In this document: positions 33,490 to 39,517 of the stretch, piece after piece
Position numbering within the stretch: the stretch's first letter is position 1
Layout: each line of letters opens with the position of its first letter
Origin: Muribaculaceae bacterium Zag1
GTDB lineage: Bacteria; Bacteroidota; Bacteroidia; Bacteroidales; Muribaculaceae
Direction: 5' to 3'
Assembly: GCA_002633115.1 (NCBI GenBank)
Contig: NWBJ01000062.1
Location: 68,387 to 124,491, forward strand
DNA length: 56,105 bases
The notes under the pieces: generated by a model
The model's input: only the letters and a program-made list of their open reading frames with translations
What the model was told of the DNA's origin: nothing
Database searches by the model: none
Position numbers and translations under genes: made by a program

Positions 33490-34545
33490 TTATTGGTTTG
33501 ACTTGTCTTCCTTTAGGGTAATGGTGAAAGAGCCAGCCTTTGGCTTTTGCGCAGAATATTGCTTATAGAGTTCGGGATGGTCTTTCTTGAATTTGGTGGT
33601 GTCGAATGACGTTGTGGTGCTGTCGGCTCCGATGGTGGCCTTGAACAGGCCGCTGTCCCAACTCTTGATGCCAGCGTTCTGCATCGCTGATTTGAGCTCG
33701 CTCTTCAATGCCTTCAGCTTTTCCTCAGCCTCCTTGGCTTGCTTCACCATGTCGTAGATGGCTTGCACCACGTTGGGCTTGACAATCATCGACTGCTCTT
33801 GCACCGCAACATCTTGGGTCGGCGCAGTGGCCGATGCCTCCGAGGGCATGAACACAATATGGCCGTTGACCTCCGCCCATTCTGTGGCAAGCAGTTTGGC
33901 AACCTCATCGTCGGGCTTGCGTTCGATAATCCAAAAGCGGCTGTCGGCTTTTCGGAGCCAGTTGCAAGCCAACCCCTCGACTTTAAGCGAGGGGTTTTGT
34001 CGCTCAAAGAGGCATGCGTACACGCTCAGCTGCCAAGAAAGGTACTCTTGCAAGCCAGCCTCACCGCCTGGATAGTAAGAGAGGTTGTTGGTCTTGGTGT
34101 CGATGAGCCAAATGCCTTGGGTGTCATTCTTGATCCAGACGTTGTCGATGTTTGAGGCATACATCTTCTCATCGCTGACAGTGTATTCGTTGGCAAGCGG
34201 AACAAAGCCGACTTGGTTGCGGATGTAGGATTCCAACTCCTGGCCCACCTCCCAATTCAGGTCGGTAAATGGATTCTCTCTGAAACGCTCGCTCTTCGGA
34301 TGCAGAGTAACCTTGATGCCGAGATTGTCCCAAGCCTCGATGGCATGGTGGACTGATGTGCCGTACTCGCCAGCGCGAGGAACGCAGAAGTTCTTGACAT
34401 AGTCTGATGCATCGGGATAGACACCCAAGCCAAGCACTTGGTGGATAAGGTTGGTGATGCCGCTCAGCTTCTTTTCACCAAGGTGATACCCGTGGGGCTC
34501 TTCTGTGAACACCACGGGCGATTTGTAGAGGTCAGGCTTATTCAT
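33490..34545 (-). CDS. PD-(D/E)XK exonuclease (recombination module)
   Basis: The product is 351 residues from ATG 34545 (MNKPDLYKSPVVFTEE), overlapping the ERF stop by four bases. RecB-like nuclease motifs are visible: GTSVHHAIE (His67), Glu120, SNIDNVW (Asp134) and WLIDTKTNN (Asp149, Lys151), plus a QLSVYAC motif. The C-terminal ~100 residues are helical and charged. With ERF it makes an exonuclease/annealase pair. Confidence 0.85.
   Translation of the reverse strand: MNKPDLYKSPVVFTEEPHGYHLGEKKLSGITNLIHQVLGLGVYPDASDYVKNFCVPRAGEYGTSVHHAIEAWDNLGIKVTLHPKSERFRENPFTDLNWEVGQELESYIRNQVGFVPLANEYTVSDEKMYASNIDNVWIKNDTQGIWLIDTKTNNLSYYPGGEAGLQEYLSWQLSVYACLFERQNPSLKVEGLACNWLRKADSRFWIIERKPDDEVAKLLATEWAEVNGHIVFMPSEASATAPTQDVAVQEQSMIVKPNVVQAIYDMVKQAKEAEEKLKALKSELKSAMQNAGIKSWDSGLFKATIGADSTTTSFDTTKFKKDHPELYKQYSAQKPKAGSFTITLKEDKSNQ
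33495..33505 (-). promoter_or_regulatory. CAAGTCAAACC leader element
   Basis: This is an exact copy of the 11-mer, 17 bases before the SSB ATG at 33477. Confidence 0.8.
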
Positions 34546-35114
34546 TGGGGGAACGCTTGGGCCATTTGGACGCAAGCCTCATAGAACTCGCCGCCCTGTT
34601 GGCAGATTTGGGGATAGGATTGGCTGTACTTGGCCCACACTTTCTGATACTCCTCACGCGACTTCACCGCATATACCTCCTTGACTGCGGTCTCGGTGAT
34701 AGATTTCAGATCGACACCCTTGTCATCCTTGCCTTGGGTATTGGTGGCATCGCTGTCTTTGGTGTCATCGATGGCGAATAGGCCGTTGAGTGCGTACTTG
34801 CGGGCATAGGAGGAAGCCGCTCCGGTGACTTGGCTCGAATCCATGCCTTTCTTGCTCTCCTCCTCACGTGCGAAAGCGGTGGTGGTCTCGCACTCGCCAG
34901 CCTCATTTTTGAGGATTGTGGTTGCCTTGATGTAGATGCGGTTGCCGCAAGGCACAACATCGTCGGTGATGGTGAGGGTGCACTTGGTCTCAGCCAGCAG
35001 GGGCTTCACTGCGGCGAGGATGTCCTCGCAACTGCGGTACCTGTACTTCCCGAATTGGTTGAACTGCCCTTTGGGCGCGTTCAGCTTCTCTTGGATTGTT
35101 GCTAATTCTTTCAT
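34542..35114 (-). CDS. ERF-family single-strand annealing protein
   Basis: The product is 190 residues. The ERF signature is clear: FNQFGKYRYRSCEDILAAVK, PLLAETKCTL, then the conserved SQVTGAASSYARKYALNGLF followed by AIDDTKDSDA. It anneals complementary strands after resection. It is the first gene under P3, with the leader motif 19 bases before the ATG. Confidence 0.92.
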   Translation of the reverse strand: MKELATIQEKLNAPKGQFNQFGKYRYRSCEDILAAVKPLLAETKCTLTITDDVVPCGNRIYIKATTILKNEAGECETTTAFAREEESKKGMDSSQVTGAASSYARKYALNGLFAIDDTKDSDATNTQGKDDKGVDLKSITETAVKEVYAVKSREEYQKVWAKYSQSYPQICQQGGEFYEACVQMAQAFPQ

Positions 35115-35133
35115 AGCTTTGGGTTGGTTAATT

Positions 35134-35144
35134 GGTTTGACTTG
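35134..35144 (-). promoter_or_regulatory. CAAGTCAAACC leader element
   Basis: This is an exact copy of the 11-mer, 19 bases before the ERF ATG at 35114, in the P3 leader. Confidence 0.8.
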
Positions 35145-35160
35145 TATTCCTTTGTATATG

Positions 35161-35221
35161 CAAAGTTAGTCATTATTAACAAGTTACACAAATTTTTGAG
35201 GCACCATTTTAGCGCCTTAAC
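35161..35221 (-). promoter_or_regulatory. Early promoter P3 with upstream box
   Basis: Leftward -33 TTTG (35189-35192), 20-base spacer, -7 TAACTTTG (35161-35168). The upstream box GTTAAGGCGCTAAAATGGTG (35201-35221 region) again starts 33 bases from the -7 box. It drives the recombination genes. Confidence 0.8.
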
Positions 35222-35226
35222 TATTG

Positions 35227-35460
35227 TCAATTATTGTCAATTCGAGCCGCCTCGATTGTCTCTTTCAGAGCATCGAGCACCTTGTCGTAATCCTCAGCGT
35301 GGAGGAATATGGTGGAGCGCTTCTCGCTGTTCTTGGCCATCTCTGTCATAGTGACGTAGCGCTGGCCGTTCTTGTCGGAGCGGACATCGAAATAATAGAT
35401 GCGGCTCCCGGCGCTGACCGACTTGGTGCTTATCGGCCTCTGCGTTTGCTTCTTATCCAT
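35227..35460 (-). CDS. DUF3276 / PUR-alpha-like nucleic-acid-binding protein
   Basis: The product is 77 residues from ATG 35460 (MDKKQTQRPISTKSVSAGSR). SRIYYFDVRSDKNGQRYVTM then TEMAKNS and RSTIFLHAEDYDKVLDAL are the PUR-like repeat pattern of DUF3276, a Bacteroidetes family that binds single-stranded nucleic acid. A longer reading from 35586 lacks support. Confidence 0.85.
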   Translation of the reverse strand: MDKKQTQRPISTKSVSAGSRIYYFDVRSDKNGQRYVTMTEMAKNSEKRSTIFLHAEDYDKVLDALKETIEAARIDNN

Positions 35461-35483
35461 GATGCTTGCGTTTTTATGAAAAT

Positions 35484-35499
35484 GCCGGTCTTTCCCGGC
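35484..35499 (-). terminator. Weak hairpin after small membrane gene
   Basis: A 5-bp GC stem (GCCGG / CCGGC) is followed leftward by CATTTTCAT. It may end transcripts from the membrane-protein gene. The rest of 35461-35674 shows no convincing gene. Confidence 0.35.
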
Positions 35500-35674
35500 T
35501 GCCAACAACCTAAAATAAAAAATACCTATGAGTAAATTATGTAGAAAAGAAAAATCCAAATCGAAAACCCCAGGGGCGATTCTCATCGGCCGGGGGCGCT
35601 CATTCTACCTATGTGGTTAAAACCATAAGCAAAAATGAATTTCTAACATTCTTAACTTGCTCTGCTGTCTCTTG

Positions 35675-35791
35675 TCACATTTGGAAGCCCAAGTCGTGGG
35701 CGGTCCAAAGGGTGAGCCAAAGCAGGAAGGCCATGGCGAATGCGATCGCGGCCATTCCGAGCCATCTGGCAATTTCTTTCAATGCTTTCAT
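35675..35791 (-). CDS. 38-residue single-pass membrane protein
   Basis: An ATG at 35791 opens MKALKEIARWLGMAAIAFAM, which continues AFLLWLTLWTAHDLGFQM to TGA: an amphipathic N-terminus and one strong membrane span. The exact leader motif stands 18 bases upstream, which marks it as a real early gene despite its size. A role in superinfection exclusion or membrane modulation is possible but unproved. Confidence 0.7.
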   Translation of the reverse strand: MKALKEIARWLGMAAIAFAMAFLLWLTLWTAHDLGFQM

Positions 35792-35809
35792 CTGATCGGG
35801 GTGTTAAGT

Positions 35810-35820
35810 GGTTTGACTTG
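35810..35820 (-). promoter_or_regulatory. CAAGTCAAACC leader element
   Basis: This is an exact copy of the 11-mer, 18 bases before the ATG of the small membrane protein at 35791. Confidence 0.8.
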
Positions 35821-35823
35821 GGG

Positions 35824-36060
35824 TTACTTTCGGAAGTTCTTGACGTGCGCCAGCACCTGGGCTGCGTTGCAACGCCACTTTCCGTTCTGCGATGCACAAG
35901 GCTTGTCAACCTCGATTTTGCCCTGCTCAATCAGCTTGAGCAGCTTGCCGTGCCCTCCCACCAATTTGGCAGAGAGGATTTGGCCGAAGGTCTGCCCGCT
36001 CATCGCAATCATGATGTTCTCAAGGAGAATCTCCTTGGGGTTTACTGTGGTTGCTGTCAT
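35824..36060 (-). CDS. Small early protein
   Basis: The product is 78 residues (MTATTVNPKEILLENIMIAM), with helices followed by KLVGGHGKLLKLIEQGKIEV, KP.ASQNGKWRCNAAQVLAHV. The latter could be a small winged-helix-like fold. ATG overlaps the upstream stop (ATGA). The family is unknown. Confidence 0.6.
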   Translation of the reverse strand: MTATTVNPKEILLENIMIAMSGQTFGQILSAKLVGGHGKLLKLIEQGKIEVDKPCASQNGKWRCNAAQVLAHVKNFRK

Positions 36061-36272
36061 GCGGTTCTCGTTAAGATTACTACTGCGTTTGGAAGATCCA
36101 TCTTTATGCTGAACTCATTGCCCTTGCTTCTGGCCATGAGCACCTTGGGGTTCTGCGACTTAATCCCTCTTACGGTGTTCCACCAGCTGAGGGGATACTC
36201 TTGGGTCTCGCCCACCTCCATGGTCATATACTTCTCCACGATGGGGGCAGTGTCTTTTCTTTCGTATGCCAT
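36057..36272 (-). CDS. Small early protein
   Basis: The product is 71 residues (MAYERKDTAPIVEKYMTMEV), a beta-rich mini-domain ending VVILTRTA. It is coupled to the next gene by ATGA overlap. An imperfect leftward -7 (TATAATTG) lies just upstream, and the palindrome at 36298-36327 separates it from the rightward gene. Confidence 0.6.
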   Translation of the reverse strand: MAYERKDTAPIVEKYMTMEVGETQEYPLSWWNTVRGIKSQNPKVLMARSKGNEFSIKMDLPNAVVILTRTA

Positions 36273-36297
36273 GTCAATTATAGTTTGAAGATGAAAA

Positions 36298-36341
36298 TCC
36301 GAGGGCCGATTTGGTCAAGCCCTCGGAAAGTTGTAACTTTG
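36298..36341 (+). promoter_or_regulatory. Rightward promoter with 9-bp palindrome over -33
   Basis: TTTG (36310-36313), 20-base spacer and TAACTTTG (36334-36341) form a consensus promoter for the gene at 36368. A perfect 9-bp inverted repeat (TCCGAGGGC / GCCCTCGGA, 36298-36306 and 36319-36327) brackets the -33 element. It may be an operator, or a terminator for leftward transcripts, which read TTTTCATC after it. Confidence 0.75.
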
Positions 36342-36367
36342 CGTCGCGAAACAAAACAAAGTGTACA

Positions 36368-36664
36368 ATGAGTAAGATTAAAGATGAGGCAGTCGCTCTG
36401 AGGGAGAAACTGCAACAATGCTACGATGAAGCCTCGGAGGGCAAAAGCTTCTGGGGCCGCAAAGAAGAGGTCAAGGCTCTCGCCTCAGATGTCATCACCC
36501 TCCTCTACTGCTATGACCCTAATTATCCGTTCCTCGATGAGGCCAAGGAAAGACTGGCTTGGCTCAATGGATATGGGAACGAGGGCACAGACCATTTCTT
36601 CAAGTGGGAAATAGACATCATCGACAGATTCATCAAGGTTTTGGACCTCCGCCAAGAATCGTAG
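36368..36664 (+). CDS. Small rightward gene inside early region
   Basis: The product is 98 residues from ATG 36368 (MSKIKDEAVALREKLQQCYD), helical, with ASEGKSFWGRKEEVKALASD and a C-terminal helix EIDIIDRFIKVLDL. It runs against all neighbours from its own consensus promoter and its 3' end overlaps the convergent small gene by 32 bases. Its independent promoter suggests expression in the lysogen. The family is unknown. Confidence 0.65.
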   Translation: MSKIKDEAVALREKLQQCYDEASEGKSFWGRKEEVKALASDVITLLYCYDPNYPFLDEAKERLAWLNGYGNEGTDHFFKWEIDIIDRFIKVLDLRQES

Positions 36665-36851
36665 CGATTTCTCGGTCAATCGCATCGGCTGGTGCGCCTA
36701 ACATCAAGGTTGTGCGCCGATACTGCTCTGCTATCATTTCTGGAAGATTGCGGAGCGATGATATTTTGTCTACTGCCAATCCGGTGATGGTCACTGATAC
36801 ATGGAAGCGGTCAATGTTGTCCGCTTCCAATTTTATTTCTATGCTGTTCAT
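36633..36851 (-). CDS. Small early protein
   Basis: The product is 72 residues from ATG 36851 (MNSIEIKLEADNIDRFHVSV), a beta-alpha domain ending ADAIDREIATILGGGPKP. It overlaps tail-to-tail with the rightward gene. It lies just after the terminator at 36879-36905, so it needs read-through or its own promoter. The family is unknown. Confidence 0.55.
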   Translation of the reverse strand: MNSIEIKLEADNIDRFHVSVTITGLAVDKISSLRNLPEMIAEQYRRTTLMLGAPADAIDREIATILGGGPKP

Positions 36852-36878
36852 TTGAGAAAAGTTTTTGGTAATTGAAAA

Positions 36879-36905
36879 GCGAGGGAGCAAAGGGCGCTCC
36901 CTCGC
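36879..36905 (-). terminator. Rho-independent terminator after tRNA-like gene
   Basis: A perfect 10-bp stem (GCGAGGGAGC / GCTCCCTCGC, 7-base loop) is followed leftward by TTTTCAATT. It closes the non-coding transcript that contains the tRNA-like element. Confidence 0.75.
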
Positions 36906-36934
36906 AACATGGAAAAAACACCTGCTAAAAAGGC

Positions 36935-37011
36935 TGGTGCGGCGATGGGACTCGAACCCACGCTCTCGAAGCCTCTCTTGGCAACGGCTCTGCCATCTGA
37001 GCTACGCCGCA
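36935..37011 (-). tRNA. tRNA-like gene with defective anticodon arm
   Basis: Reading leftward: a 7-bp acceptor stem (TGCGGCG / CGCCGCA), a D arm GCTC-AGATGGCA-GAGC, a T arm GTGGG-TTCGAGT-CCCAT and an encoded CCA give a normal 74-base body. The anticodon arm does not form a 5-bp stem with a 7-base loop and has no U33. The best pairing is GTTGCC / GGCTTC with two U-U mismatches and loop AAGAGA. No amino acid can be assigned. It may be a decayed tRNA or a tRNA mimic. Confidence 0.65.
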
Positions 37012-37486
37012 CTGTAAAGTTGCATTATGACTTGTAAGATAATGTGTGTGTTTCCGCTATCCATCCGCAAGTGGTGAATGGGAGAATAAGGCCGCTTGCG
37101 GATGGCGAACGTTTAAGGACTTATGTTGTTAATGTATTGTTGGCGATAATGAAAGTTTATCGGGTTGGTCACTCTGCGAGGCACCTATGCCCCTCGCACT
37201 GGCATGCGTCTCTTTTGGTCGCCAAGGGGATTCGACGCTTCTCTGTTCCCCCGCCTTACGGGCTGTTTCAATGATTTTCTGCATCGGCGCGGTTAAGCCT
37301 CCCGATGTTACTCTCTCATCTTTTACCGCTCGGCTCATCCATCCTTTCGGATGGGAATTTTCCAACAATGTCAATGTTCTTGGAATTGGAGCCCCGGGTC
37401 GGGTTGAGCGACCTTGCTGCCCTTGCGGACACGTGCCGAGGCTCTTAGGGGTTGGTTGGTTTGACTTGCAGGCCAGGGCCAGGCTC
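37012..37486 (-). ncRNA. Candidate long structured non-coding RNA
   Basis: There are 475 bases without a credible gene. Stems include CCATCCGCAAG / CTTGCGGATGG (37061-37071, 37095-37105), GCGAGG / CCTCGC (about 37177-37198), CATCGG / CCGATG (about 37282-37307), CCATCC-TTTC-GGATGG (about 37338-37353) and GGTCG / CGACC (about 37397-37415). A leader motif stands at its upstream edge (37458-37468) and the tRNA-like gene and a terminator at its downstream edge. Long phage RNAs such as GOLLD and ROOL also sit next to tRNAs; this one is not recognised as either. Confidence 0.5.
37458..37468 (-). promoter_or_regulatory. CAAGTCAAACC leader element before non-coding region
   Basis: This is an exact copy of the 11-mer. 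No ATG lies within 30 bases downstream; the nearest possible start is a GTG at 37432 opening a 37-codon frame. It is the only copy not tied to a credible protein start. Confidence 0.7.
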
Positions 37487-37729
37487 TTACTTGCAGATTC
37501 CGCCGAGGATAAGTGCAAAGGCCTTGATTTGCTCTTTCAGCTCGTCGCGCTCGGTGTAGGCTTCATGCCAGCTGTCGCGGTAGAAGTCGGTTTGCTTGTT
37601 GGCTGCTTCGAGCTTGGTTTTCAGATTCTCGATTTCGCCGCTGAGGTCGGCGATTTGGCTGTCGCGCTGAGCAACCTCGTTGGTGAGGCTCTCAATCTGC
37701 TCTTGCAGAGCTTTGATCTGTTCTTCCAT
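37487..37729 (-). CDS. Small coiled-coil early protein
   Basis: The product is 80 residues from ATG 37729 (MEEQIKALQEQIESLTNEVA), an almost uninterrupted heptad coiled coil to ~residue 70 with a short hydrophobic end (FALILGGICK). It is the second gene of the leftward lysis/lytic transcript. The family is unknown. Confidence 0.65.
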   Translation of the reverse strand: MEEQIKALQEQIESLTNEVAQRDSQIADLSGEIENLKTKLEAANKQTDFYRDSWHEAYTERDELKEQIKAFALILGGICK

Positions 37730-37762
37730 TGTCAATTAGGATTACAGGGTTAGAGAATATTG

Positions 37763-38176
37763 TTATTTGAGGAGGGTCAGAAGCAGTTGCTTGTCGCTTT
37801 CCCATAGGCTCTTGCCGTTTTCGAGCTTCCATGCGAGGTACTCCTTGGCTCCCATCCGCTGAATGAGGAACTCACGGAGTTCCGGGCTTGAGTACTTCTC
37901 GGCCACCTCTGCCAAGATGGCGAAGTTGCGCTTGCGGTTCTGAGCGGCCTTGCGCTTCTCGTCCTCGTACTCCTTCAGCTTTGCGCCGATGGCGAGGAGC
38001 TGTCGGTATTGGAGCGATGAGGCGATGTCGCCGCATCCGCTGAGGGCCTTGCTGAACCACTTGCAGAAGTCCTGCTTGTCGATGCTCTCGTTGGCGTAGT
38101 AGAGCTGCTCGATGAGGGCGTAGTCCTCGGTGGTGACTACGATGTTGGTCATGCTTTCAAATTCCTTCTGTTGCAT
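37763..38176 (-). CDS. First gene of early leftward operon
   Basis: The product is 137 residues from ATG 38176 (MQQKEFESMTNIVVTTEDYA) or 128 from ATG 38152. It is all helical (KWFSKALSGCGDIASSLQYR). It holds the position of cro in lambdoid maps but no HTH is evident. Its promoter is at 38257-38264, within the repressor operator region. Confidence 0.65.
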   Translation of the reverse strand: MQQKEFESMTNIVVTTEDYALIEQLYYANESIDKQDFCKWFSKALSGCGDIASSLQYRQLLAIGAKLKEYEDEKRKAAQNRKRNFAILAEVAEKYSSPELREFLIQRMGAKEYLAWKLENGKSLWESDKQLLLTLLK

Positions 38177-38228
38177 TTTCAATGTCTTTTTTAGGGTTAA
38201 TCCATGTTGTTTTCTCCAAAATTTTCGT

Positions 38229-38302
38229 TATATTTGCGGTAGTTTTGAAGATGATGCAAAGTTAATACGAATTTTCGAGAAAATAAAACGATTTCGTATT
38301 AA
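38229..38302. promoter_or_regulatory. Lysis-lysogeny control region
   Basis: Rightward -7 TATATTTG is at 38229-38236 and leftward -7 TAACTTTG at 38257-38264, so the promoters face each other and overlap. A perfect 10-bp inverted repeat, TTAATACGAA (38262-38271) and TTCGTATTAA (38293-38302), covers the leftward promoter. A third half-site ATACGAA lies at 38348-38354, just before the repressor ATG. The repressor probably shuts the leftward promoter and its own expression here. Confidence 0.7.
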
Positions 38303-38357
38303 TTTTACTCGTTTTAGCATTATTTAAGAGTTAAACCCTAAAAACCGATACGAAACA

Positions 38358-38708
38358 ATGATTGAACGAATTAAACAGTTGATAGAGGCCTCGGGACTAT
38401 CGGTGCGAGCATTCGCAGTAAAGATAGGGCTCAATCAGCCTACTCTTGACAGAATGATAAAGGGCATAAATGCAATCAATGTGAATTGCCTCAATAGCAT
38501 CTTAGCGGCATTCCCTGACGTATCCGCTGAATGGCTAATGAGAGGTGAGGGTGAAATGTACAAAGTTGACCCTCGCACGAGCAACTATGAGAGATTGGAT
38601 AAACTCGTTGACACCATCTCCACTCTTCAAAGCGTCATCAACGACAAGAGCGAGACCATCGCCCAGCTCAACCAGCATATCAAACAACTCGAAAACAAAA
38701 CCAAATAA
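38358..38708 (+). CDS. XRE-family phage repressor
   Basis: The product is 116 residues. The N-terminal HTH is MIERIKQLIEASGLSVRAFA, VKIGLNQPTLDRMIKG, with the usual LAAFPDVSAEWLMRGEGEMY ending. Residues 80-115 form a coiled coil (TLQSVINDKSETIAQLNQHI) that should dimerise it. There is no LexA-like self-cleaving peptidase domain, so SOS induction would need another route. It starts at ATG 38358 beside the operator half-site. Confidence 0.88.
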   Translation: MIERIKQLIEASGLSVRAFAVKIGLNQPTLDRMIKGINAINVNCLNSILAAFPDVSAEWLMRGEGEMYKVDPRTSNYERLDKLVDTISTLQSVINDKSETIAQLNQHIKQLENKTK

Positions 38709-38711
38709 ACA

Positions 38712-39320
38712 ATGAACCGAATCTTCTTCACCTTGATCGCCCTATCCCTATGGGAAATCCAATCTTCGGCACAGACCATGGAGCCGCAAGACACCACATT
38801 CTCTGTGGAGCGAAGAGTGTACTGTGAATTGCTCGGCATGGAGAGCGGATTATTCAGCACTAAGGTTAAAATCCAAGTTGATTTCGGCCAGTCGCGCTCG
38901 CTCACAAGCGATGAGCGATTGGTAGATGAGAACGGCAAGCCGATAAAGTTCAACTCAATGGTTGACGGCTTGAACTATATGGGTCAGTTCGGGTGGAAGT
39001 TCGCATAGGCATACGTTGTGACCAACGGCAATCAGAACGTGTACCACTGGCTCCTCTACAAGGACATTCTCTCCGAGGAGGAAATATTCACCGGATTCCA
39101 GACCAAGCATCAGTTCAAGGATGGCCAGACAGCCGACTGGACTCTCATCAGCTGCACCATCCGCTATCTAAAAAAGCGCAAGTACAAAACTTCCTGGGAA
39201 CTCGTGAAAGAGGAACACAAAAAGAACATCCCTCGTGACGAGCTCAACACCATCGGCAACGAGTGGAAAGCCAAGAGCGATGACAACTACGACTATGATG
39301 TTGAGATAATAAAGGACTAA
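38712..39320 (+). pseudogene. Secreted-protein gene interrupted by an in-frame amber codon
   Basis: The two parts are in one frame. 38712-39008 encodes a signal peptide (MNRIFFTLIALSLWEIQSSA) and ...LNYMGQFGWKFA. TAG at 39006-39008 follows, then AYVVTNGNQNVYHWLLYKDI and on to 39320. The joined sequence (FA-[Q?]-AYVVTNGNQNVYHW) reads like a common Bacteroidales exported protein, in which Gln (CAG) would be one base from TAG. Other phage genes here end in TAG, so recoding is unlikely and a nonsense mutation is the simplest view. Confidence 0.75.
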
Positions 39321-39410
39321 TCATCTTTTATCATCAACCTCAGTGGCCAAGCCGTGGACACCTCTCACGGCATCTACATCCAAGCCGGCCAAAAGAAAAT
39401 CGCAAAGTAA
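39321..39410 (+). pseudogene. Remnant of a C-terminal sorting-domain-like sequence
   Basis: Directly after the stop and in the same frame is IINLSGQAVDTSHGIYIQAG followed by QKKIAK and TAA. That matches the end of Bacteroidetes type A (T9SS-like) C-terminal sorting signals (NLSGQ...GIYI..G.K). There is no start of its own, so it is a fragment of a lost gene or a detached tail of the neighbouring pseudogene. Confidence 0.55.
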
Positions 39411-39490
39411 AAAGGAGGTTTATTCCAACAAAAGTAACGTTGATGCAATAATATTTCGCAACAATCAGCCCGATATAAACACTTATTTAG

Positions 39491-39498
39491 TAATTTTG
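39491..39498 (+). promoter_or_regulatory. -7 box of RexAB-like operon
   Basis: TAATTTTG fits TAnnTTTG and lies 19 bases before the ATG at 39518. No TTTG is present at the usual -33 distance, so it may be weak or need activation. The surrounding 100 bases are AT-rich. Confidence 0.5.
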
Positions 39499-39517
39499 CA
39501 ATAACAATGGCACAAGT

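Noticed and set aside
37129-37518. Leftward 129-codon frame across the non-coding region
   Set aside because: It starts out of frame inside the coiled-coil gene, has low-complexity Ser/Pro/Arg-rich composition and no leader or fold-like pattern.
38712-39320. TAG recoded to glutamine in this phage
   Set aside because: Several phage genes end properly in TAG (for example at 16723 and 18446), and no suppressor-type anticodon is present in the tRNA-like gene. A nonsense mutation explains the single site.
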